Below, one piece after another: positions 32,239 through 43,215 of a stretch of 64,000 nucleotides of DNA. The stretch spans positions 30,256,001-30,320,000 of the forward strand of contig OX419757.1 in the NCBI GenBank assembly GCA_948567375.1. The letters run 5' to 3'. Origin of the DNA: Lunularia cruciata (taxonomy: Eukaryota > Streptophyta > Marchantiopsida > Lunulariales > Lunulariaceae). The notes beneath the pieces were generated by a model. That model saw only the letters and a program-made list of their open reading frames with translations. It made no database searches and was not told where the DNA came from. The stretch's first letter is position 1. Each line of letters begins with the position of its first letter. A program made the position numbers and the translations under genes.

Positions 32239-32892
32239 CACAAAAAAAGAAGAAAAGTTATACAAACCCTGGACGCACGCATCAATTACTGTATCTTGTC
32301 TTCCACTAAATATTCGAAAGGCCCCGTAAAATCCCAGATAGCCACTATGTGCAGTAGCCGTAGGGCTGTCATTTTTCCCGCGTGTACTTCCTCAAACTGC
32401 TGGAGTTTCGGAAACTGTCTCTAACTGTACTGTAGGCGATTTCGCTTTGGTCTCAAATTGTCCCTATTGAACTGAACTGTTCTCACTCTCGCCGCTCCTC
32501 TGCTTTTCTGTTCGGTGGGCTCTGCTGTACAACTGCACTCATTGCCGTAATGCTTGATCGATAGGGGTTTGGTTTGGTGTGGTTTGTTTGAGTTGATTAT
32601 TTCGAGAATCGCGTTGAGTCCGTTCACACCTGGGTTTCAAATTCTTGTGCACCAATTTGTCCTAGGATAGACAGGAGACGCTGGGGCTTCTCGACACATG
32701 TGTGCTTTCTGTGATGCGCTGCACAGCGCATTGCAAGCTGTTGGGCGCGGGTGAATCTCAACGGGCGGAGCTAAGATTCCCTGTTTGTTACTTGATATGA
32801 TAGTAAGTGGTTTTGCTACCTCGATTTCCAAGTCGATCATCTGCTGGAGGTGAAGGTGGAGGAGGAGGAGGACGAGAAGTTGGCTTGCAACG
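32239..32892 (+). promoter_or_regulatory. Promoter and 5' UTR region of the SSX2IP-like gene
   Basis: Base composition changes from AT-rich spacer to balanced DNA at about 32240 and stays so through the gene. The stretch before the ATG (about 32840-32880) is GGAGGAGGA-rich, as in many plant 5' UTRs. No TATA box or transcription start could be fixed. Minus-strand frames here (32421-32840) have no domain and look incidental. Confidence 0.4.
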
Positions 32893-35800
32893 ATGGACTA
32901 CTATGATGTAGCGGAGGCTGACAATCATGTAGGTAGTCATCGTTTTGGAAGCGAGTTGTGTTTATTTGGTCACATTTCGTCTAAAGCTTTAGTGTTTCAT
33001 TGATTGTCAGCTAACTTTTCGCGCACTGTAACCGATGTAGCATCCTAGCGGGCCTTAGTTCAATTTTATGATAAGAAACTTCATACCGGTTTGTATTTAC
33101 GTCTCTGTCTTTCCCGTGCAGCAATCAGCTACATCTGGTTTTCAGTACGGGTGAGTGCAGTTCCTTGGCTTCAGTAAATGTAAAATTGCCTGTCAATATG
33201 ATCTGTCATTCAAGTATCAAATGAAACGTAGCGGAGTAGAAGCAATGGTTCATGCCGGACGTGCATACTGTGCTGTTGGAAAGGTTCTCGACCATTCGTT
33301 TCCTTTCCAATTCTTCAGTTGTCTGCATTTTGTCGCGACGAGGTAAAGTTGAATCTTGTACTAGTCCATTCTCCGCATTAGATGCTTTATCAGAGATTGG
33401 AGACTTTCGTTACTTGCCATTTACTGTGGCTAGCAGAAACACATTTCACCGTTTGATTGAGATGGCTCTTCGGAGACCTGCGCGCAGGGGAGATACATTT
33501 GCTGACGTGAACAATCTGGACCACTGCATAAAGTATCTTAATCAGTCTCTTACGACATTCGGTTTCCCGTCAACCCTCAATCCGCTTTCTAGTGACCCTG
33601 TAAGTTCTATCTTCTTTCGTTCCTGTATTATGTGCCTCTTGTTAGTTCATGGCAGTCATAAGCTGCTCTAAGCAGCAGCCTACCTTCTCTGCAAGAGTGA
33701 CGGACTTTGTTAAATCATGGCTTATGAATCTCTTTCGCTCTGTCAGCAATGTTTTTGTTATATGTACCCTGTGAACATCGGCTCTAGCTACAAATAACCC
33801 TCACCTGTTGATTCTATAAATGTTACAACTTCACAAAGCTTAAAAGTTTTGATTATTCTTCCACGTCGAAGATTTTCAGTCGGTAGTTGCATTGTCTTGC
33901 TACCATAACCTTCGCTGGCAGCTGCATATATTAGTTTATGAAGACCAAATTAGACTGGTAGTGTGATCAATTCCAGCTGATTGTGACGCCGGCCTCACTG
34001 AGTTTATCACTTTCAGGGATCAGTTGTACAAATCTGCAATTGCTTGTATGCCCTCCTTCAGCAGAGGCAGAGAGACATTGAGTTCCGGGATGGAGCAAAT
34101 GATCAAAAACAAAGGTTGGTTTCTGAAGTCTGTCAAAAGGCGTTATCTGACGGACGCTGTCAAGATGTGCTCCCGTTACCCAAGGAATAATTATACTCAC
34201 CTTTTAACAGGATTTGATACACTGTGTTTCGCATAAGATAAATTTGTTCTGCTCAGGTAGAGTACTTCAGGTGTATGTATTGGCTTAATTGCTTTCTAGA
34301 ACGAATTTATCATATGTGGGCAAGGTTTGGCCACTTGGTCCATGCTGATCAAAATTGAAGCTGGATTGGACCTCACATCGATAAAGGTTGGCTTCGGTCC
34401 ATGCGCCTTACGTAGGCTTATGTCTGACATGACTCGACTCGAGGCGAAGTTAGAGCGTCAAGATGCTCAACTGATCGCCAAGGAGCGCGAATTGGCTGCT
34501 TTGACCAGCAAGGTACAATGCTTCTCGGGAAAAGAAGTTTCTGTATATTGTCTCTCTACTTCAGTGGATGGGAACGATTTCAACTTCTTGGTGGAACATC
34601 CTTTGCTGGAATCCTCAATCAAGAGCTTTCTTAACTTCTGTGTTTCGGGGAATTGCATTCGACATTAGGAACAAAAAGCGGCAACAGCTTTTAAAGCTCA
34701 ACTTGAAAAACTGCAGCAAGAAAAGGATGAATTTCAGCGACTTGTTGTGTCTACACAGGTCGCTTTCTCCCGTATGTGGTCCCACAATTCTATATTGCAA
34801 CTCAATTGGCTTCAAGCGTTTCTATCTAATTCCTTTTTGGCAAAGTTTGGCATGAAGACGGATGGTAATCATGATGTCAGTTTTATTTCTGTTCATTTGG
34901 TTACCACACCCCTCCTGGTTCCTACATGTACCGATTCTTTCCAAAATGTGTTCCAATCTCGTTGGACGCGTTTGTTCTACAGAAGTTTAGTCTTTGAGGT
35001 CCGTCCAAGCCTACTTGATGTTATTAGTTAAGTTGTATGAGCTAACTCGATGTCGTAACAGAAAACTTTCTGATGAGTTTGGTTCTAGCAAATTCGTTTC
35101 TGATTGTAACTGTCTCTTAACAGCAAGTTCGCGTACAACAATCCCATGAGCTGAAAAAGAAAGAAAAAGAATATGTGAAACTTCAGGTACGGATGTGAAG
35201 TGCCGAGTCTCCCTAAGCTGTCGTCTATGTGACACAACACTCTGTATCTACTCTGTACATCAGTCAAATCTTATGTCTACTGTAAATTAGGCTGCGAAAA
35301 GTTGTGAGGAGTGACTTCACTCGGGAGTTATTGGTTACCACGCGACCAACAGGGACAGCCCATTTATTCAGCTCTATTTGATCAACTCTGCAGGAGAAAC
35401 TGAACCAAGTTCTGGCGGAAAAGAAAAAGGAGTCGAAACCAGCACTAGAAATCCTGACCTTACTGCAGGTACCCTTCCTTTTCAATCATCAAGTTTGTTT
35501 TCCCACTCAGTGTTGTACTCCTTATTGTCCTTAATAGTACTCCTTATGTCCTTTAGAATATATCACCCGTTCCTAGAACGGCTTCTGCTCTCATCTACCT
35601 ATATCCTTTAGAATCTCAGGTCTCAAGCGTCCATAGCGCTTGTTGAGATATACAGTATATCCTAGTATTTTTCCTTCACTCTTAGACTGATTCATGGTTC
35701 GACCTCTCGTGTCTACAGCATTCCTACCCGACTCCAGCCCACGCTCTTAATCTTTATCGTTCACGCACTGCTTACTGGCAGGCTCTTACATAGCGTTTCC

Positions 35801-38800
35801 TATTTCTCGCAGTCGTTTGCATAGATGCTCTTGATTTCACCTTGTTTCCTAGTCCGTTGGCCATCAGTGATTCTCAATTTGTTTCTATTATGCCTTTGCT
35901 GCAGGTTACATTCGATGCATTCTACCTTCAACACTACTCTAGCAATTTGAATCATGTACATATTGCTAATCGATCACTTGCATTTCATGAGTTCTGGATA
36001 ACCCGTTCCTAGAACGGCATCTGTTCTCGGATACCTATATATCTTGTCCCCTTTCGCTTCGCTCTCGTTACACTATTACACTTCGATATGTCTCTGCAGC
36101 AGCACCATCCACTAAGCTTCCGCATTGTTCCACTCCTCCCTTCCCCAGCTAATTCCGTACCTATTATTTTTCCCTCGCTCTTTGCCTGCTTCAGTGTTCC
36201 TACCCGACTCCAGCCTACATTTTAATTTTCATCGTTCTTGCACTGCTTTCTGGTGGTCAATTACATAATGTTTTATATTTCTCGAATTCGTTTGAATAGG
36301 TGTTATTGATTTCAAGTTGTTTGCTAGTCCTGTAGATATGTGTTGTTCTCAAATTGTGGCAATTATGCCTTTGCTTCAGGTTCCATTCGATGCATTCTAC
36401 TTGATGGATTTATCACTATTCTAGCATTGTGCATAAAGTACATCTGGTTACCGATCATATGCATTTAATGAGTTCTGGATCACCCGTTCCTAGAACGGCT
36501 TCTGCTCTCATCTACCAATATCCTTTAGAACGTGTCTCTTCAAAGATGTATTAGTCAAGTAGTATTTTCTCATTGCCAGCGATTCTATTATGGACTGGTG
36601 TGGGTTATTCTTCGAGTTTGATGAATATCGACATCCTCCAAGGAAGCCCATTGGATCGGAGCCGGGCTATGTCACTTCCTTCTGTGCCTACCACATTGCC
36701 TTGATTGTCTGTATCCTTCACTAACGTCGCTTTAACGTGCCCTGCATTGCTTACTTACTCCTGCAGAAAGAAGGTCGACAACGTGGAACTTGGAATAGTA
36801 AGAAAGCTGATGGTGACTACTATAAGATGATTGTAAGTTTTCGGTGAGTTTTGATGCCGTAGGCAACTATGCTAGAAGCAACCATTCACACATTGTACTC
36901 TCGCATGAATCAGTATTCAGAAGAAAAGACGCACTTGGGTTGCAGATCGATACATATGAGGCAAAGAAGCAGGAGCTTATGACTGAAAACACAGACTTGC
37001 GATCGCTGCTCCGCACAATGCAGGTAATTTTCCGCCACATTTCTTCAACGCTTGATTTGACCTTGTTTCACTTGAGCTCTCTGGAGTAGATATCATATGT
37101 ATGACGTTACATTTTTGAGCTTTGAAGTCTTCCGTGATGAGTAAAAAGAGTAACTCGAACATGTAATTACTTACCTCGTTCTTAACTGCCGTCTGTTGGC
37201 ATTTGCAGTCTGATATGCGTGACTTTTTGAATACGCATAATGGCATGGGCAAGGCTACCTCTGTAAATGGAAGTTTTGACTCCGATCGACCATCAACACC
37301 TCTAGCAGGACGAACGGTAATCCCCCTTTTCAATTTGAGCAATAAAGTCATGCTGAGGCTTATTGTGAATATGTTTCTGTATCACTTGTGCTGGCGAACG
37401 TTCTCAATGACTTCTTCTCATTCTTCTCATTCATTCCCTCTACACTTCATCACTGTAGTCACTGAAATAGAACAAGTTTCTGCAGGACCTTTTTGATCTC
37501 CCGTTCCATATGGCTCGAGACCAAATTGAGCAAAGCTTACGAACAAAAATGGCGTCCATCAAGGTGACAATAATATTGCCAGATCCTTCCCTTCTTCTAG
37601 CTAAGGGTGCATGGTTTTGTTTGTCACCTCGCGAATACCAAAAATTTGACCATGTTTTCATTGCAGGCAAAGGAAACAACATAATGGGGCAAAGCACACC
37701 TTCTATCTATGTTATCGTGCTGAGATGGGCATTTATTACATGGTTGAGATCGACTGTAAGGGAGAGTGGATATGGGTTTCTTCTAGTTTTCTGTTTATTG
37801 TCGGTAGCTTTCCACAGTAAGTGGAACTTTTGTACTTCTTTTCCTCAAGACTTCGGTTAGAGGCATCGTTCTTACTTCTGATTTGGGAACTTCCAAGGGA
37901 TTGTGTGCATAATTATGGAGGTTTCTCATGCATGATAGGCAATTCGGGACGATCAAAAGATCTAATTGCAGATGAAGAAGTTAGTAATAATAAATCTCGG
38001 TGCAATTCTGTTCCGCACCCTCACTTACCTATCTGTTTGGTTGCTGTAGGAGCGCATGCTGCAACTTCAAGAATCTCAACAAGCACTACAAAGTAACAAA
38101 GAAGCAAGTGAGCGCGAGCTCGAACTTGAGGCTCAACTTGTAGAGGCACGAAGTATTATCACGGAACAGGTACTTTAGCATGCCTTACATCACCTTTGTT
38201 TCCTTTATCGAAGCTTGCGGCAAAGATAAAACGAATGTCGTGAGACTTTTTGTTGTAAAATCTCGCAGTTGTCAGAGAGACTTACTTCAGCTCTTCATCT
38301 TTTCTCGTTTGGTGTATCTGATTAGATGCCAGAAACACATGTCATTTGCTAGGACGCCTGTCAAGATCTACTGTGACGTCTTTGAATTCCGTGTGCTACC
38401 AGCCCTTCATAAAGTTGTAATTTTATTTGTCCAGGTTTCTCTCATGAACAAGCAACTGGCTGAGGATTCAAGGTGATGACTCCTTTTCAGGATACCTTGA
38501 GTTCAAGCGGGTACCGAAGATACCCTTGATTTTACCCAAATTGTACAGCTCCTTCACTTGGTGAATTAACAACGAGGAGCATGAAGATGGCTTGTACTGT
38601 GTGCGGGATCACCTTTAAAATTACAGCTGAACAGTTGTTTTGCTGAAAAGGTTATCCATGAGAAAATTCAGCAACTTTTAGCTCCTAGTCTGACAGTAAT
38701 CGTTTCATGCAGAATGTCTGCACCTACTCACACGTCCGGGAATGGAGTTAATTCCTTCTTAGCAGCTGATGAGGTGCCAAATGTTTCGACACCATTGCCC

Positions 38801-41541
38801 TTTTCTTTGATTAAAGTACTGATGTTGAGGTTCTCCTTCAACCAATAAACTGTCAACAACAGGAACTATGTCATGAAAGTTTGACGAAGTCTATTTGCCC
38901 AGCTTACTGTTTCACCTTCGAACTGATGTAATTGTTTTTGCCCCTTAATGAAGGTACGAGGCTTTTTAATAGAAGTATACAGTTCATAGGAGGAAAACAC
39001 GCTAACCTACAGATATGCAGGACAAAGTTGCTCGCGAGGAGCCAGGTACTCGATTGGAGTCCGATCGGTCTGCAATGAGAAAGATGACCTTAGATCTTGA
39101 CAGAAAGCGCATCGATGGGGGCAATGCTGAGGAGAGGTTTCAGGTTGGAATTCTACCCTGGATCTATATGTGCATGCTAGAGATGACTAACTTGTCGGGA
39201 GCATGGTCATGTTCAAAATGTTCCATTTCTGTGATGGAAAGTCAAGTTTTATTATACTTTAACAGTCAAATTTTATCACTTTAACGTTATTACTTTTATC
39301 ACAAGTTTAACCGTCAGATCATGAGATTCGTACGCTAAATGCATTCTCATCCCCGTGAGGAGAGGAGCATTTCCTTATCCTCTTATTACCTTTGACTCCC
39401 GGCTACGAAGTCATCATTCTGGGTAGAAATTAGAAAGCATTGGCCTCTTGCACTTTCTTTGCCGTTGCATGTGCGTTCCATATCGGCAAAGAGTTACTAA
39501 CGCGACTCCCTCAATTAGGGGCCTTAAGAAAGAGTTGAGATATTTCAAACGAATCAATTGCCCCACCTCCGCAGTGTTAAAGCGTATAGGTTGAGTTGGT
39601 CACATGGGCCTAGCTAGTGGATACAATGCAATGGCACACGTTTTCGACAAGTTTCGGAATATATTGAAATACATATCATAACTCATTCCACCTCTGGTAC
39701 CTGAACATATCTTATGTTGATGTTTTTGAGGGCAAACTTGTGCACAAAAATGACGGTTCTGCTTTTCCACTTCCCATCCCACAATGCAGCAGTGCATGTA
39801 GGATTCACCAGCAACTAGACTGGAGCCCTCCCCTATTTGTGGAGCTAGGTTCACATGTCAATGTAGTACGGTGTGCTTGATTAACATTCTAATCAGGAGA
39901 AACTTCAAATGTTTCTGATTCTGCTTTCACCCTTATTGTTCCGGAAGCAGGAAGAGCAGGCTTCATGGGCTAATACAGTAAATCTTTTGGCTGGAGTATC
40001 GGAAGGTGTGAAAGTCTTGCCTGGAAAGGTAGTTCAGCACTCCTGAGTTATGACTAGTTTTGTTTCAGAGTAATGTCTTTACAAACCTGTAAAACCGAAA
40101 GCGTTTTGGCGACTAGTGTAGCACGTGCATGCACACATGTGTATACACGTAGCATCTGACTGAAATATGAGGTTTTTACTTGCATACCATTGGAAGGAGC
40201 CATGATGTTCAAAAACTTACAGGACATGGGTGAAGGGTGATGGCCCAGTTGCACAATGAACAAGCTTGGAAGATATTGGGGTGAAACATCTGAGATGTTT
40301 CCAGACTGCACATCAAGGTTAGGCCTTAGGTATCGGAATTTGTGAGTTCCTTATAAAGAAGGGTTGATCTAAAACAATATCCATTTAAGACATCCATTTA
40401 GAACCTTTTCTGACATCCATTTCTCCTCTCGTGTGGTTCTATGCAGAATTCAAGGTGGCCAGAAATCCAAACTGCCAACCTTGAAGTAACAAAGACGGTG
40501 TATGAGATGTCAAAGAACCAAACAGAAACCCAAGGATCTCATATAGATGACCGTCTCGATCGGCTGAAAATTCTTGTCGGTTTGTCCGAAGATGAATTAT
40601 CTGACTTTGGACTGGTAGAACCTTCTACCGAAAGTCATGAAAAGCATAAGGATTTACAGTACTCTTTGCCTCAATCTCATCTTAACACAGAGCAAGTGCG
40701 GAAGAAATGTACAGGAAATGCGGATCCTCGCCATGATTGCAGAGTTCAAGGCTCTTATCAAGAACAGAGTTGTCGTGGAGACACGAAAAGTGAGTCTGGT
40801 GCTAAATGTGTTGGATCTCATACTCAGGCTGGTTCCAGGTTCCTGCGAATGCTGAGTGAAACTCCCACAGCAAGCCGGTGTAGCAGTTCTCGTTTCCATG
40901 ATAGATCCACAGCTAGACTTGGAAATGGCAGAATTCTGGGGATAGCCAACCATGAATCTCAGCAGAATGCGGTCACAGATATTAATCTTGACCGTGAAAC
41001 TGACGCCAGTCACATTGCTGATCCAGATACGTCCAGGATCAGTGACAGGATACTCTGTTACAGATGTAAAGCTTTCACAGAAGTGGAACGACATCAGAGT
41101 GGTACGGAGGCGGCCGGGGCCAAAGTTTCAAATTCATTACCTCATGAGGTTATCAGGACTAGAAGTCAAAGATTGCTTGGTAGCAACCAAGAGGAGCAGA
41201 CTCGACGTCCGGAACTTGCACATTCTTGGTCGTCTAGCTGGCGAACTTCAGAGCCAAGAATCTACCCTAAATTACATGCTATCTCAGATGACGCCTGGGT
41301 TGATGATGGTCAAAATCTGCAAACTGCGACCTCGGACCTGGAAATCCCATATAAAACTGTGGACTCTCGAAGCAACTTCTCTTCATGGGCTGAGCCCTCT
41401 AGAGAAAATGAACAATCTAGAAGGTCGCTGAGCCTTTCGGATGCCCCATCAACACTGTATTCCCAGAAAACTAAGAAAGACAAGCAAGTTTCTTGCGGTT
41501 GTTTCTACATCCCCTTAGCTTTCTTAAGAAACAAACATTGA
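32893..41541 (+). CDS. SSX2IP: SSX2IP/ADIP/Msd1-family microtubule-anchoring protein, 18 coding exons
   Basis: Exons (all GT-AG, phases consistent): 32893-32928, 33122-33150, 33365-33599, 34017-34114, 34416-34512, 34669-34758, 35124-35186, 35394-35468, 36767-36832, 36946-37023, 37209-37316, 37486-37563, 38050-38169, 38435-38472, 38713-38773, 39021-39143, 39951-40028, 40447-41541; total 2568 nt, 855 aa. The N-terminal part matches the ADIP family: NNLDHCIKYLNQSL (71-84), GFPSTL (88-93), then a helix with LYALLQQRQRD (110-120). Coiled coils cover about 115-290 and 330-405. LPFHMARDQIEQSLRTK (330-346) is the second recognisable block. The last exon (residues 492-855) is Ser/Arg/Gln-rich and probably disordered. 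Known for the family: with Wdr8 it tethers microtubules at gamma-tubulin complexes; in Arabidopsis it helps recruit katanin to cortical nucleation sites. I infer the same cytoplasmic role. The start is the first ATG, in a fitting context. Exon 18 is the least certain. Confidence 0.78.
35565..36530 (+). repeat. Three direct repeats inside intron 8
   Basis: Repeat starts at 35565, 36001 and 36482 (periods 436 and 481 bp) share ACCCGTTCCTAGAACGGC, then TCTGCTCTCATCTACC (or a variant) and TATATCCTTTAGAA. Units one and two also share CCTACCCGACTCCAGCC, CACTGCTT and a TATTTCTCG(C/A)A block. The third copy is partial. Each unit opens with the dyad CCGTTC-CTA-GAACGG. Together they make intron 8 (35469-36766, 1298 bp) the longest intron of the gene. 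Confidence 0.85.
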
Positions 41542-41815
41542 GTGTTTGGTTGACGTCAGCGCGTGTAAAGTCTTCTACCTTGTACAAAGTGTGCATACTT
41601 CGTATTAGTGCGATGTGTTGGGGCTGTAGCGAACCGATTGTTGAGGAACGGGAGATGTACAGAAATTTAACTCACGTGTACTAACAGATATTTCACGTGA
41701 CCTCTGGATACGAGGTCAGAACTCTAGTAAAGTGCAGTCAGTGTGCCTCTCTCAGACACAAAGGTTGGATTGCCTATGTAAAATATGCAGTTGTTACAGA
41801 AACTTGAATAATAAT
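41542..41815 (+). other. Probable 3' UTR of the SSX2IP-like gene
   Basis: Sequence after the stop codon is non-coding. AATAATAATT near 41805-41815 is a plausible far polyadenylation signal. An alternative 3' end further downstream is possible (see 42363-42431). Confidence 0.4.
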
Positions 41816-42362
41816 TAATTTCTATCTGAGAAGGTACATTCCCGGGTGATTTATAGCAGGTTCTGTATTCCACTACTCAATATGACTGTTATCTCGGAAG
41901 CTAGACTACAGCTTGTCCTTTCCTTCTGTTCCCCACTTGTTAGTCTGGTAGTCTTTTGAGGGAGTTATTTTTTCCATTGTGGATATAGTTTCCAGTGAAT
42001 ATTTTAAAACTATTTTTTCCAGAGCTTATTATTGTGTTAAGCCTTTGACTGTCAGCTTCAACTTCTCGACTGAGTGCCAAACGGGAATCAAACTGACGAG
42101 ACAAAGGCTTGGTCAAAGGAAAATCCGAGGCTGCATGTTACTGCTGTCTTCTACTAATTTGTTCTCCGCTAACTACCTTCTTCCCCGTTTCTGTGCGATA
42201 ATGAATAACGGTTCTGATGAATGTACACTTAGGCTACATAGGTTACAGCAATTACTTGATGTGATTATATGAAAGTTGATGAGTCGGCAGAGTTTTGTGC
42301 TGGCTCGGGATTTTTCCTTGCGACCTATGAAGCACTGAATGCTCTTCTGGTTAACGTTTCAG

Positions 42363-42431
42363 GTCCTCAATTCGGAATGCAGGTCTTTGCTTGAGGAAAC
42401 AGGCGACGGTTTCCTCAATGGAACTATTTGA
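42363..42431 (+). other. Possible alternative terminal exon of the SSX2IP-like gene
   Basis: A good acceptor (GTTAACGTTTCAG, ending 42362) is followed by 22 sense codons and TGA: VLNSECRSLLEETGDGFLNG and two more residues. The phase-0 start is compatible with a weak donor near 41490 or with a strong donor GTGAGT at 40791. No transcript evidence is available here, and the match could be chance. Confidence 0.3.
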
Positions 42432-43009
42432 ATTTCTATAGCGAAGCAACGTCAACAATCAACAAGGGGCTGTTCGCCAATGCCACCAGAAGATATGCAC
42501 AACTGTAGCCTTGTAGCCTAATGTCACCTCCAAGCCTCGAGAAAGACTGTTCCTATTGAGATCTTTCTTTCAAAGTTTGTCTGAGAAAGGGTTCCTGCAA
42601 AAACTCAGGAGTTTGTAGGTCTGCTACTTCTGTTGTCTTGAGAGCCAATGGTCAGTACACTACCTACATAGGCTGTGCTGTTCATTCCAGGGTTCCAATG
42701 TTTAGAGGACGTTTGAGAAGCTATGAAGTGGTGTGCTGAACGCTCTCTATTTCAGGTGATGGATTATTCATTTGTGAAACCGATCTCATAACTGGTCTTG
42801 CATACCACTCTACAATAAGCTTTGATAGGTTGGAGATGCTGCACACAAACTAGACCATGGGACGATAATGATTTTGGCTGTATGGCAAGTGTTTACCAAG
42901 ACCTACCCTCATTACTTGGATAATTTAGACAAAGTATCGATGATCTTGCAGAGGATTTAAATTTTCTCTGCCCTGTTTGATTAATGAGAAATATACGGGA
43001 GCTAGTCCT

Positions 43010-43215
43010 TTTAGGTTTGTTCCCATTCATTATGTTTAACCAAGAGTAGTTGCTGGTATATGCGTGACTGATCTTTTCTCTTTCTAGATTTGTTCACCAT
43101 CAATAATGTTCAACGGAAGGCAGTTGCTGGTATATGCGCGTAACTGATCTTTTCTCTTTCTAGATTTCTAAACCATTAATCTTGTTCAACGAGGGCAGTT
43201 GTCAGTATATGTGTA
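43010..43215 (+). repeat. 74-75-bp tandem repeat containing splice-acceptor-like tracts
   Basis: AGTTGCTGGTATATGCG recurs at 43048 and 43122, and a degenerate form at 43197. Each full unit contains GATCTTTTCTCTTTCTAG followed by ATTT, and a TGTTCAACG(G/A) block. A diverged half unit precedes 43048. Roughly 2.7 units are present. Confidence 0.85.

Noticed and set aside
32421-32840. Minus-strand ORFs upstream of the SSX2IP-like gene
   Set aside because: Two short frames without a domain overlap the probable 5' UTR and promoter. They are best explained by chance in less AT-rich DNA.
40637-41431. Overlapping plus-strand frames inside exon 18 (40637-40855 and 40952-41431) as separate genes
   Set aside because: The main frame is open for 364 codons and in phase with exon 17. 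The overlapping frames are shorter and lack their own start context. I kept only the splice-site observation as a finding.
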